Below are positions 1 through 11,480 of a stretch of DNA of 64,000 nucleotides, piece by piece (the stretch's first letter is position 1; every line of letters starts with the position of its first letter). Made by a program: the position numbers and the translations under genes. The stretch lies in assembly GCA_019916065.1 (NCBI GenBank), contig CM034239.1, positions 40,972,663 through 41,036,662 on the forward strand, given 5' to 3'. The notes under the pieces were generated by a model. It was not told where the DNA came from. It saw only the letters and a list, made by a program, of their open reading frames with translations, and made no database searches. The stretch is from Vitellaria paradoxa. Its lineage: Eukaryota; Streptophyta; Magnoliopsida; Ericales; Sapotaceae.

Positions 1-454
1 ATAAGATTCTTCGAAAATCTTTAAAATTCCCTAACTCATTTTACGCATCTCATACTTCGTGAAATCTCTATATATTTTTATATATATCTATATATTTTCA
101 TAAATTTTAAAAATCGTAATAACTTTTTCATAAACCTTAATAACTTTTTAACAAATTTGACATAAAACCGTAGGAACGGACCAAAAAAAAACCGTTCGAT
201 TTCTCTTTCCATCTTCTTTACACAAAAGTCAAAAAGTTTAACAACTTTTAACATAATTCTTACATAAATCCGTAGAAACGGATCAAAAAAATTGGGAATT
301 TCTCTTTTCAACTTTTCACCACAAAGTTCAAAAGTTAATCTATTCATCTTAAAAAAACGTAATCTGGATTAAAAACACCAAAACGTCAAAAGTTATCACA
401 AACCACATATTTTCTTTTCTTTTCTTTTTTTTTTTATTTTTTACCACTCCAAAC
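1..454. other. AT-rich gene-free sequence
   Basis: I see no supported gene here. The minus-strand open frame at 78-347 encodes a repetitive Phe/Lys/Arg-rich peptide, as expected from T-rich sequence, and has no recognisable domain. Confidence 0.6.
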
Positions 455-575
455 GTTACCTTAGTTTGAAAACATTAACAAACTTAAAATTGTTAGAACA
501 TTTTATATTCATTTGGAGTTACCTTAGTTTGAAAACATTAACAAACTTAAAATTGTTAGAACATTTTATATTCAG
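455..575. repeat. 63-bp tandem duplication at the left edge of a Copia element
   Basis: The segment starting GTTACCTTAG at 455 recurs at 518 almost unchanged, giving a 63-bp period. Each copy ends with TGTTAGAACATTTTATATTC, which is also the start of the adjacent LTR. The element's left terminus therefore seems to have been duplicated together with about 40 bp of flank. Confidence 0.75.
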
Positions 576-799
576 TTATAATATATTATTTATATATATT
601 ACCTATATTAGAATATTCTATATTTTAATATTTAGTAAGTAGTTTTTTTTATTTTAGTATTTAAATTATTACTATACATTCTTCACATTGTAAGCCTATT
701 TAAATGCATATTCTTTACTTTTATGATATATATCATAAGATGTAGATTTTATATTTCCTACCTGAATCCTATTTTTTATTTTTTATTTATCTTTCAACA
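554..799 (+). repeat. 5' LTR of the Copia derivative
   Basis: It begins TGTTAGAACA and ends TTTCAACA immediately before the primer binding site. About 246 bp, against about 272 bp for the 3' copy. An alternative start is the duplicated TGTTAGAACA at 491. Confidence 0.6.
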
Positions 800-817
800 T
801 GGAATCAGAGCTCATGA
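800..817 (+). other. Primer binding site (initiator Met-tRNA type)
   Basis: TGGAATCAGAGC directly follows the 5' LTR. Copia elements of plants commonly carry TGGTATCAGAGC here, so this differs at one of twelve bases. Confidence 0.7.
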
Positions 818-1758
818 TTTTTGATTCTATATAGATTAAGCTACGCAAGATTAGTATGGTTCAATTTGTTTTTTAATTTTTATTTTTGCCAAATCTTGCC
901 AACTCTGTCTTCCTGGCGGATCTATTCAGTTTCCACTAGTGCTACCACCGTCTCATTCTGTTACATTATTTTTCACCACCTCAATATATATAGAAATTCT
1001 TTCACATTTTATTTCAACATGGCATCAAAATTTTCTACATTTTTCTTTTTTGGTTTTTTTTCTTTTCACAGTCTTGGTTTACCATAAAAGTACCACAACT
1101 ACCGAATAATTCTTTTCTTCCAGTTTCTAAACCATATTAAAGCTTTTTATGTTTTCTTTTTCTTCTCCGTTGTTTTTCTTCTCTGCTCTTTTACTTTTCA
1201 GAGCTTTACTCTATCATAACACCACCACAACTATTAAAAAAACTTTTTCTTCTACAGTCTAAATCGATTCTTAGAGTTTGTTTTACCCTTCTTATTTCGA
1301 TTCTAATATCTATTTCTCCGTATTTTACCATCTCATTACACTTTTTATTTAAGATGAGTTATCAGCATTCTATTGACTGCCCTATTCATAGTACTGTTCT
1401 TGATGGAATCAATTATGATACACCAACAAATTAATATTCATCTTTCTTATAAGCCGTAAACTTTGGAAGGTAAGGTGCTGCTATTTTTATTTTACATTTT
1501 TCAATTTTGTCTTTCTTACTTCATCTTCGCATACTGTATATTCTATTTGGTTATGTTTTGATCTTTATTTTGAAAAATAATCATACTAGTAGCAGCGAAA
1601 TCCTTTCAAGTACTCACCATCAAAACTTTGTCGCCGTCAACAGCCACCTAACTTCAAATTCTACATTCACGGCCTGTTCTATTATCCGATTCAATTTTTT
1701 GTGGAACGTTCTTATTTCCAAACTTAAATTGGTTTACCATCTTGAGTTTGAGGGAGGG

Positions 1759-2030
1759 TGTTAGAATATTTTATATGAGGTTACAATATATTATTTACAC
1801 ATATTACTTATATTAGAATATTATGTGTTTTAGTATTTAGTAAATAGTTAGTTTTATTTTGGTAGGTAAATCAATGTTATACATATTTCTCATTATAAAC
1901 TTATTGAAAGATCTCTTCTTTACTTTTATAATATATATCCCAATATATACACTTTATATTTCCTCCCTGAATTCTATTTTTTGTCTTTTATTCTTGTTTT
2001 TATCATAACCTAATATAAAATATTCTAACA
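1759..2030 (+). repeat. 3' LTR of the Copia derivative
   Basis: It begins TGTTAGAATA right after a polypurine tract and ends TATTCTAACA, giving mirror-image termini (TGTTAGAATA / TATTCTAACA). Confidence 0.65.
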
Positions 2031-2048
2031 CTTCAAACATTATACTAT

Positions 2049-2205
2049 GGGGGCGTTTGGAGTTCCAAAAAAAACTAAAAAAAACTAATGGATGGGATTG
2101 ATGTGATGTAAAAATGATAAGTGGTAAAATGTGATTGGAATTATTTGAAAACTTTTGAAATTTTTTTAAAGTTTTTTGATTTTTTTTGTGGCTCCAAACG
2201 AGCCC
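2049..2205. mobile_element. hAT-like miniature element, family A copy 1
   Basis: Terminal inverted repeats GGGGGCGTTTGGAG and CTCCAAACGAGCCC bound a 157-bp AT-rich body with no coding capacity. The flanks TATACTAT and TATAAGAT match at 6 of 8 positions, which fits a worn 8-bp hAT-type target duplication. A second, inverted copy lies at 39527-39678; both carry the block GGATTGATGTGATGTAAAAA or its close variant. Confidence 0.75.
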
Positions 2206-4178
2206 TATAAGATTGTTTATTGTTTAATTGATTTACATTTCATAATTAGTATGAAGGAAGCTTCACCACCGTTGAATACTTTTTCGGAAGTATTCAAACA
2301 CATTTTTTTTTATTTTTTTATTTATTTTTTTATTTTTTTGGGTGCCACATGTGAAGATTCCTAATAAAAGATCCATTAAGATATTTTTTATAATGTGAAC
2401 TACCCCAATGGGCCCGAGGGACGTGTAACTTATACCGTAAAAGTAACATCGCCATGATACATCAGGCTTGCATTAATCAGCACCTCAAGCGTAATAATAT
2501 TTTGGGACAACGAATCAAATTGCCCCATGTGGATGACGAGGATCGATGATTGATCGCAAACCGGAAACTTCGGTTTATGTTTAATTATTTCGAGGTGTGT
2601 ATATGTATATATAATATTCAGTTCAGACATGGGCTTAATTAGCAATAAGAAAAAGTAACAGAACAGACTCGGAAGGAGAAGTTCATTAACTTGAACACCT
2701 GAGATATATAAAATAAAAAAAGACTTCGATAGTAATACGATGGAGACCTGTTCTTTCTGGTGCTTTCTATAGTTAGTTTACACAAGAAACAGACACATGG
2801 CCGGGTTTCATTTCATGAGTTTTTTGTCTTGCGCCAAAAGAATAAACAACGGATATTTCCGACTGAGAGATCGGAGAAATCGCGACTTTCATTTTTTTAA
2901 AATTTAAGGATATCATCTTAATAATCAACTTTGACAACTAACGTTGATTAGTACTCCTTTGCTTCCTAAGATGTTGAGCCCAAATTTATATATGATTCTA
3001 ACTCTCAACTAACATTTCTAACTCTTATATTAAAAATTCTTTATAAAAAACTAAAATTTGGGCGTGAGAGTATTATTCTCAGTTATGTATTAAGTTACTG
3101 ATGCAAAGCCAAGTAGATGGAAATAAAAGATTCATCCGATAGTTTGTCAAGCCCTGTTTCAAAAGATATCTCTAATAATTATCCTATTAGTTATAAAATT
3201 GACGAGCTTTGAAGACTTAGGAGGTCTTTAAAAAAAAAAAAAAAAAATTATAATCGAAAGTATCGGAAACAAAATAAAGTAAAAATTAAAAATATGACAA
3301 CTATCAAAACAAGAAAGTCCTTATCTTCACTAGAAAGCTCTCCTCCTCATCTCCATCGCAAAACCCTTTTCTGAGCTTTGCCTATTTTTGTAATAAAAAA
3401 ATTATTTGTTTTCAATCATCATATGTTAGAAAGTTAAATATAATGTTAAAAAATAGAAAATAAAAAATTTTAAGATTGAGATAACAAAATTAACAGATTT
3501 CAAGGCAACCATAAGTGGTGAAAACACGTTTGTCTAAAAAAAAAATCTAAAATAGGTATATTTCAATGCTAAATCAAACACTGTAGCAAGATTTGAAGAT
3601 TCAAACAACATTCTCTCAAGTTTTCTCAAAATCTCTCTTTCAGGCTACATCAGTTATTCGCATTAAAGAGTTTGGTCCAAATTACATTTAACTTCTTTGT
3701 ATTCACCACCAATCTTATTTCAAAATCTCTACTTTAAATCATTCTATTTTGTATCTATATATGTAATCTAATTCACAGTGTTTTTTTTTTTTTTTCATTG
3801 GTAAAAAATTTAATGCATAAATTTGATGGAATTAATAGAGTAAATTAAAACGATTACAATGTATAAAGATAAATTAGAAAATTTTAAAGTTCAAACAATG
3901 AAATATGATTAAATAATAAGATAAAAAAATACAATTAGGTGTAATTTACCTAAAATTTTGATTCTGTAAATGGCTAGCAATAATGAGTACAGAGAGCTCA
4001 CTCCTAAGGTCCAAAATTTGCCCAAGGATTCTAGGAGCGGGAAGTGTGAGACTCATCCTTGTGTGGCGACTTACTATGGTGCTAAAGAAATAACTTCAAG
4101 TTTCTTTCTTTTTATTTATTTGTTTCTTTTTTTGCAATAATTAACTGCAAATGTTTTCCATTCACATTCTTTTCTTTT
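2206..4178. other. Gene-free spacer with one small unassigned frame
   Basis: No gene can be supported. An ATG-initiated frame at 3971-4138 (55 residues, starting Met-Ala-Ser-Asn-Asn-Glu) has a coding-like N-terminal half and a Phe/Leu-rich tail from T-rich DNA. It matches nothing I recognise and may be a gene fragment or chance. Poly-A and poly-T runs occur at about 3229 and 3781. Confidence 0.5.
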
Positions 4179-5477
4179 CACTACAAGGAATGTTGGCATA
4201 GGCGAGAAATATCTTCCACCCTAAAAATTATATTTTTTTCACGATGGGCTATGGACAAGGAAAAATATTCCTCTAAGATTTTCTCGCTTATCTTCAGTCG
4301 TTTATAATTTTTAATAAAGAATATTTATTTTCGTCATCTATCATTACTTTTAAGAAGGAAATAGTTTTTGTTACCTATTCTTATTTAATTGAGATATAAA
4401 ATAAATTAAAATTTATTTTTATATGATTGCTAAAAATATAAATGAAAATAAATTTTATTTATATTTATATTTCTAACAATCATATAAAAAATATGTTATT
4501 TTATTTTATTTCATAATTTAACCAAATAAAAAATGAAATCTTTTATTCCTTTTATTTACAAACTTCTGTTATTTTAATCATCGTTCTCAAGCCATCTAGT
4601 GAAATTATATACAATCCTTTCAATAATCTTACACAAAATTAAATCTACAAACCATATTTATCAAAAAAAAATCATAATTATTTTTCTTTTGAAAACTTAA
4701 TTTAAATTTTTTAATAAAAAATATCTTTTAAAAAAATTATAATTAAAAAATTTATCATAGTAAAGTAATTCATTTGTATAAATAAATGTTTTGAAAATTT
4801 TATATTGTAATTACCTGCCTACTTATTAAAATATCTAAAAAAAAATGGTAAGCTGCCTTCTATATATATTATTTTAAAAAATAATTTATATCATAAAATA
4901 AAATATCTATAATATTATAATTATTTATTGAATTGAGTTTTTGCACAAAAATTTTTATGTCATTATAAGTATGTAATACATATGTCAAAATAAATATGAG
5001 CAATTGTATCATTTTAATTAATGAAAAGGTAAAATAGAATGTAAGAGACTACTTGAACAGTACAAGTAGCCTTACAAAAGTTAAGTAATATTAGTGAAGA
5101 AAGAGATATTTCCTTGTCTACACTTCACTATTAGTGAGGAAACTAAATTTCATCGCGCATAGTTAAAAAAAAAAAAAATTGTTTGTTGACTATTAGCTAG
5201 AAAACTAATATTTTCTTATCAGTATCTTACTATTAGCGCAAAAACTAAATTTCTTCACTTATAGTACTCCTCAAATCATTGACGCCATATTTTCGACCCT
5301 ATAACAAGGAAATCCAAGGATCTGAAAAATTTTCGCAAAATATAACTATTAACAAAAAAAAATTTTCTTGTAAGAACTCTTTAAACTATTTGTAAGAAAA
5401 TATTTTTTTTCTCGCCTAAAATCTGCTATTAGTTATTAGGAAAAAAATAAGTTTGCTCCCAAAACTTTCCTGTAGTG
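4179..5477. mobile_element. Non-autonomous CACTA-type (En/Spm) element
   Basis: The left end reads CACTACAAGGAA and the right end TTTCCTGTAGTG, so the inverted termini are CACTACAAGGAA versus CACTACAGGAAA. The flanking trinucleotides are TTT on both sides (4176-4178 and 5478-5480), the 3-bp duplication typical of CACTA elements. Toward the right end, motifs like TATTAGTGAGGAAACTAAAT recur in degenerate form (about 5105, 5180, 5230), resembling subterminal repeats. The 1.3 kb body has no transposase frame, so mobility would have depended on an autonomous relative. Confidence 0.75.
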
Positions 5478-5705
5478 TTTATTACTAATTAATTATGGTA
5501 CTGAGATTGTATTTTAACAAAACCCAAGAAGAAATATATGCTTGACCACTTCATGCCACCGTAAATCCTATTTTGGGTTAGAGAAATGGATTTTTATAAA
5601 AAAAATAATTTTTTTTATAATCAATCATAAAATAAGTGAAAATAAAATAAGATAAATTATATTTTATACTTTTACGCTTTATATTCTGTACTTTTAAACA
5701 ATTAA

Positions 5706-5968
5706 GGCTTGGTTTAAGAAATAAAAAAAGCTAATTTTTTTTAACTCGTTAGTAGTTTTTTACTAAAAAATTAATTTTTTTGTGTTTCGAAAGAAAAAAA
5801 ACTCATTTTTTAGTAGTTAGTTTTTTTAAATTTTTATTAATTTGATATTTTGTCCTTGAAAATTTAGAAAAAAATTAAAATGTAATAAGGTAAATTTGAT
5901 TATTTTCAAAAAAAAATCAAAAAACTAATAACTAGTACCTTATTAGTTACTTTTTACTAAACAAAACC
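5706..5968. mobile_element. hAT-like miniature element, family H copy 1
   Basis: Left end GGCTTGGTTTAAGAAATAAA; the right end read on the other strand is GGTTTTGTTTAGTAAAAAGT. The body contains TTAATTTGATATTTTGTCCT, shared in form with the copies at 7106-7343 and 24050-24327 (the latter inverted). No coding capacity. Confidence 0.55.
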
Positions 5969-6165
5969 TAACTCCTTATGTTATGATAGAATATCTCTCA
6001 AAACAAATGGAACCTACTTATTACTTTTTGTCAAACAGAATCTAATTCTTTATATTACGATACTCTCCCAAAACAAGTGGAACCTACTTTACTACTTTTT
6101 GCCAAACAGAACCTAACTCCTTATATTACGATACTCTCCCAAAACAAGTGGAACGTCAAAATTTA
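5961..6165. repeat. Triplicated 71-74-bp direct repeat
   Basis: Three consecutive copies start at 5961, 6035 and 6106. Each contains CCTAACTCCTTATATTACGA (with variants) followed by CTCTCCCAAAACAAGTGGAA. Copies 2 and 3 are closest, so copy 1 is probably the oldest. The array starts inside the right terminus of the preceding miniature element, so that terminus has been amplified with its flank. Confidence 0.75.
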
Positions 6166-7105
6166 TCTCATTTGCCTATACCTTCATACCATGCTTTTCT
6201 CATTTACCTATTACACCAAAGTTCCGAACAAATATGGGCCGGTACCAAAGCATGTACGGCATCAAAGGTTATCTCATGTATCTAATGCTGTAACACACCA
6301 TGTTTATCTCATTGACCTGTCACATCAAAGTTCCTGACAAATAAGACAACAAATGAATTGAGTCAGATATATTAATAAATTATATAAATTTAATTTAAAA
6401 ATTTTATCAAATTTAAAATATATTTAAATTTAACTTATTAAATTTTCAAAAAGGTTTTAATTAAGTATAACTATAATTGTTAGTTCAATCATTTCTACAC
6501 AAATTTAAATTTATTAAATTAATTTTAAATTAAGATTAAAACAAAATGAATCACAAATTATATTTAAACTTAATTTAATTTATAATGAGTTATCTCAAAT
6601 AAGTTTTTAACAAAGTGACATAAAGGGAGATCTTTGATTTTTTTTTTTTTTTTCCTTTAAAGGCCTATCTGTAAATCGCAATTTAATTATGGAAATGGTA
6701 GTTAAAGCAAAAGGCCTCAAAGGTTTTCCAAGTTTCACGAAAATTATTACTTTTTTACTTTTTTAAAATAAAAATAATAATAAATACATTCTTTTATTAG
6801 TTTCTCATACTTTATATTATTTTTTTTTATTAAAATTACTGTAGAGTGAAAAGGATAGTCAAGGAGAACAAATATTCTCACTTTTTTAAATATAATTTGA
6901 TTTGCGTTATTAAATTAGTGAGTTTATCTAATTTGATGAAAAAATATAGGGGGAAAATCTGGCTTGCCAAGGTATTATTCGCTTTGCTATTGATGCCCAT
7001 TCATTGTTCAACTCGCGAACTAACCAATTACCGGTGTGCATATAGACTCCCAACATTATATTTAAATTGAGATGGTAACCTCCTACCTCCAACCTATATC
7101 ACTGA
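6166..7105. other. Gene-free AT-rich spacer
   Basis: No supported gene. Open frames at 6077-6337 and 6846-7070 show no domain, and the first is largely built from the triplicated repeat. Confidence 0.5.
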
Positions 7106-7343
7106 GGCTTGGTTTGAGAAGAAAATAAGTTTGCTTATTTTTAGTTAGCTTATTTTGAGTTTGGGAAGAAAAAAAAAATAACTTTTTTTGAAGTGAAAAC
7201 ATAATTTTTGTTAATTTGATATTTTTACTTTTGAACATTTAAAAGAAAGTTAAAATGTAAAAAGTAAAATTGATCAAATGCTATTGAAATTAAAAAAAAA
7301 AAAAAAAAAAACATGATAATTAGCTTTCTTCCCAAACGGACCC
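7106..7343. mobile_element. hAT-like miniature element, family H copy 2
   Basis: Ends GGCTTGGTTTGAGAAGAAAA and, on the opposite strand at the right, GGGTCCGTTTGGGAAGAAAG. The body has the family block GTTAATTTGATATTTTTACT plus a 19-bp A-run. About 238 bp, non-coding. Confidence 0.65.
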
Positions 7344-10047
7344 TAAGTAGGCAGGCCCACCTATCTGGCGTTGTATGCCGGCTTGATGCTCGCTTATCGA
7401 TTCCAATCCTAACATGTGATCACTTTTTATTTTGGATTGAAAATATATGAACCCTTTTTATCTTAAAACTTAACATGTAAAGGCTTTTTGTGATTTTGAT
7501 TAAATTACAAAATTAATAAAATATTATTAAATTTAATTAAAACTTTGCCATAAAATAAAATATTTGAGAATGTTTTACTAAAAATATAATTTTATCTATC
7601 TAATTTTTTTGAAAATTTATTTCCTCCAATTAATTTTATTTATGAGGCACAAATTTAAATAAATTTAAAAGATTGACGCAAGCTTGCATTTTAGTACAAT
7701 TCACAATGATACTATTTGCTAAGTTTGAAGGCATATTTGTTTTGGAGATAACCGATGATAAATTTTATTAAAATAATTTTTACTCTCTATTATATTAGTT
7801 TGGAGTAGAAGATAATAATTATACTGGGAGTAACCCATATAAGAGTAAATTATTACTGGTGAAAGAATGTGAGTAACGGAAAGTAATGAAAACATTATAC
7901 CTTTTCTCATTTTCTTGTTAAACATTGTATCTTTTTCTCATTATTCTTGTTAAACATTCCTTCACACCCTTTAAAATCCTAAATAACATTATCTTATAAA
8001 CAATTATTATAAATATAATAAGATACTAATTTATTTAATCAAACACAAAATTAATTAATTATTAAATTATTTTATCGAAATTTAATAAATACTAATTTAT
8101 TATTAAAAATTATTTATTTCATTTTATTAAATCAATATTATTAAAATATTAATTTAAGAGTATAGTTATTTATTTTCTTAAATTAAAATTATTTTTAATA
8201 AATAGCAATTACTTATTAAAATGTTTTATTAAATAAAAATTATTTCTCATAAATAATAATTTCTTAGATTATGTATTGTATTAATATGATTTATTAAAAT
8301 TAATAATTTATTTAAATAAATTGAAATTAGTTATTTAATAAAAAAATTTATGTATATTTCCATTTTTTTCTTTACTATACAATCCAAATATTTTGAGAAA
8401 ACATGAATTATCCATAAATAATCCCATCCATTAAACATGAATCAATTGGTCTCACGAGATTATATTTCCAATTACTCACTTTTAATCCTAAAAACAAACA
8501 CAGTCGGAAGGCGATGCATTTTGGGGCAGAAGAAAAGCCCCGTCCGGATGAGGATGGCAACGGACCAGAATTTTGAGATTTGGAGGAGTTGACGTATCAA
8601 TGTTAGGCCAGTTGCATGGCATGCCATTTGAACCGTTAATTTTAAATTAAATAATTTAAATATATTTATATTTATTTAAAATAAAATAATATGAATATAC
8701 CTACAATATTGAATTAGAATTACGGCTCTTGACGGGCTGGCATAGGACCTTTTTCAGGCTTTCGTACCTCTTTATGCGCTAGACACGTAGCCGAAAAGGC
8801 CAAGAAAGAGTATTGTCATTATGCGTTTGCTATGTCATCCCCCTTTCAGAATTTTGTTCCTCTTTGTGCACTAAATTGTGCACTAAATTTTTAGAGGGTG
8901 CTTGATTAGTAAAAAGTGACTCAAAAGTAAATTAAAAGTATAAAATGTAATATAATAGTAATATATAATAAAATTTAATTTAAAAAAATATAAAATATTA
9001 ATAAATTTTGATTAATTTTAATCAATCAAACATTTTCTTAGCCGAAAAGGCCAAGAAATAATATTGTCACTCTTTATGTATAATTTGGTTTTGTTCTTCC
9101 GAAATTTTGATTCCTAAAAAAGTTTTAAAAAATTAAAAATTAGTGTTAAAATAATGTAAAAGTTAACTTGTGATAAAATTTAATATAAAAAATTAAAAAT
9201 TTTTATAATTTTTTGAAATTTTTTAAAACTTCAAATAGAGCAAAAATGTTTGTCGTGAGGTAGCAGCCCAGACACAGCTGGACCGACTATTTATGTGGCG
9301 TTCACACCTTCTTGGCCGGAAATGGGTCCGAAAGGGTACGAAGTAGCGACCTTGCGCGTGGGCCGATGGAGATGTGAAATTTTGGACAACGACGTAGCCA
9401 GATTGCTTGGTTCCATTCCATCAGCTGTCACACGCCAAGATTTCGTTTGGTTGATGGTAAAATAAGGAAGATGGGTATGCCTACTTTAATATTAATTTCT
9501 TACACTTTAAAAAAGTATTATTTATTATGAGTTTTAGAAAATAAAAATTAAGTGTATGAGCATTCTCTTAAAATGATGGATTATAAGTAATAACATATAA
9601 TGATATATAAAATCAGATATAATATGAGATTATTTTTTTATATTAGATTTTTTTTTTTTTTTTGTGTTTAATTGATGTGTCATGGAAGTAATATTTGCTA
9701 CAATTTTCTATTGTGTGAGGTATCTTTAATTATGTCATTTTATTTTATAAAATAATTGGCTGAAATAATGTTTAATGGAATATGTAAGTGGGACTTTTGC
9801 TACTAGTAATAATTATCGAGGGCGGAGTTAATATTGGGCCGGGACGCATGCCCATCTTAAAAAATAGGAGTTTTTGGAGGCCGGTCACTATTTATGGACT
9901 TATAAAGATTTAAATCATACCCAAAAATCTTATTTGTGAATAAGTCACACTTGCAACAAAAAGACCAAAAAGGATATCACGCGTTTTTCACTACATTTCA
10001 AAACTGCCAGTTTTATCCGAAAATAGTGCACACTTTACTCATAACTT
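7344..10047. other. Gene-free spacer with two GC-richer islands
   Basis: Nothing codes convincingly. The segments 8500-8600 and 9245-9470 are visibly richer in G+C than the surrounding AT-rich DNA but keep no open frame of note. GCCGAAAAGGCCAAGAAA occurs at about 8791 and again at about 9041, with about 10 further similar bases, on either side of a likely hAT-like miniature element at about 8897-9037. Confidence 0.45.
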
Positions 10048-10205
10048 CCGTGACTTTCCGTCTTCTTTATAAAGCAAGTAAAACTGATTTTTGGAAACAA
10101 AATCAAATCTGTTTGAGAAAAACCTAATTCCGCGACTTTCCATCTTCTTTACAAAACAAGCAAAATTGATTTTTGGAAACAAAATCAAAACTATCTAGGA
10201 AAACA
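10048..10205. repeat. 81-bp tandem duplication flanking the ACAGTACCGC arrays
   Basis: A unit running from CCGTGACTTTCCGTCTTC at 10048 is repeated from 10129, with the shared block GATTTTTGGAAACAAAATCA. The copies differ by several substitutions, and the second runs straight into the short-period array. Confidence 0.75.
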
Positions 10206-10372
10206 GTACCACATAATAAAACAATAACGCATAAAAAACAGTACCACATAATAAAATATTATCGCATAAAAACAGTACCGCATAAAAAATAGTACCACAT
10301 AATAAAACAGTACCGTATAATAAAACAGTACCGCATAATAAAACAGTACCTCATTAAAACAGCACCATTCTT
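10200..10372. repeat. Short-period array of AAAACAGTACCGCATAAT
   Basis: About ten degenerate copies of a roughly 17-20-bp unit follow one another, with cores such as ACAGTACCAC, ACAGTACCGC, ATAGTACCAC, ACAGTACCGT and ACAGTACCTC, all in the same orientation. The core word is shared with the 146-bp array on its right. The open frame reading through it on the minus strand is a translation of the repeat. Confidence 0.85.
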
Positions 10373-10373
10373 T

Positions 10374-11480
10374 GCATGATATAGTCATGCGGTACTGTTT
10401 TTGAACGAGCATGCATTCTAAAAAAAACAGTACCGCAGACATGTGGTACTGTCACACATGCGGTACTGTCGGTCATTCGTTTGATATGTGAACTATTTTT
10501 GTGTTTACATGTGATGTTTGCATGATAGAGTCATGCGGTACTGTTTTTGAACGAGCATGCATCCTAAAAAAAACAGTACCGCAGACATGTGGTACTGTCA
10601 CACATGCGGTACTGTCGGTCATTCGTTTGATATGTGAACTATTTTTGTGTTTACATGTGATGTTTGCATGATAGAGTCATGCGGTACTGTTTTTGAACGA
10701 GCATGCATCCTAAAAAAAACAGTACCGCAGACATGTGGTACTGTCACACATGCGGTACTGTCGGTCATTCGTTTGATATGTGAACTATTTTTGTGTTTAC
10801 ATGTGATGTTTGCATGATAGAGTCATGCGGTACTGTTTTTGAACGAGCATGCATCCTAAAAAAAACAGTACCGCAAATATGTGGTACTGTCACACATGCG
10901 GTACTGTCGGTCATTCGTTTGATATGTGAACTATTTTTATATTTACATGTGATGTTTGCATGATAGAGTCATGCAGTACTGTTTTTGAACGAGCATGCAT
11001 CCTAAAAAAAACAGTACCGCAGACATGTGGTACTGTCACACATGCGGTACTGTCGGTCATTCGTTTGATATGTGAACTATTTTGTGTTTACATGTGATGT
11101 TTGCATGATAGAGTCATGCAGTACTGTTTTTGAACGAGCATACATCCTAAAAAAAACAGTACCGCAGACATGTGGTACTGTCACACATGCGGTACTATCG
11201 GTCATTCGTTTGATATGTGAACTATTTTTGTGTTTACATGTGATGTTTGCATGATAGAGTCATGCAGTACTGTTTTTGAACGAGCATGCATCCTAAAAAG
11301 AACAGTACCGCAGACATGTGGTACTGTCACACATGCGGTACTGTCGGTTATTCGTTTGATATGTGAACTATTTTTTGTGTTTACATGTGATGTTTGCATA
11401 ATAGAGTCATGCGGTACTGTTTTTGAACGCGGTAATGTTTTTGAACAAGCATGCATCCTAAAAAAAACAGTACCGCAGTC
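10374..11480. repeat. 146-bp tandem array (about 7.5 copies) with internal inverted repeat
   Basis: GCATGATA-type unit starts fall at 10374, 10520, 10666, 10812, 10958, 11103, 11249 and 11396, giving periods of 146, 146, 146, 146, 145, 146 and 147 bp. Units are highly similar, with scattered substitutions (for example GCGG to GCAG near 10976, 11118 and 11264). Each unit has GCGGTACTGTTTTT and, 17-18 bp later, its reverse complement AAAAACAGTACCGC, able to form a 14-bp stem, then two more GGTACTGT words (GTGGTACTGTC and GCGGTACTGTC). The last unit carries a small extra duplication (GAACGCGGTAATGTTTTTGAAC). The frames at 11072-11254, 11202-11456 and 11230-11490 are repeat translations, not genes. 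I do not recognise the family. It could be a minisatellite inside a mobile element or a young local satellite. Confidence 0.9.

Larger units (their letters stand above)
554..2030 (+). mobile_element. Internally deleted Copia-type LTR retrotransposon
   Basis: Two related LTR-like segments (554-799 and 1759-2030) share order and wording: TGTTAGAA at the start, an AATATATTATTTA block, TATTTAGTAA, and a late TTTATATTTCC block. The first is followed directly by a primer binding site resembling the initiator-Met tRNA complement. The second is preceded by a purine-rich tract, GAGTTTGAGGGAGGG, of the kind found next to Copia 3' LTRs. The roughly 960-bp interior has no intact gag or pol. A short stretch near 1399-1431 reads Val-Leu-Asp-Gly-Ile-Asn-Tyr-Asp in one frame, reminiscent of Copia gag. 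No matching 5-bp target duplication was found. The LTRs differ at many positions, so the insertion is old. It can be read as a non-autonomous, decayed element. Confidence 0.75.

Noticed and set aside
10374..11480. CRISPR array
   Set aside because: The repeats are 146 bp and contiguous, with no unique spacers, and the DNA is from a plant nucleus.
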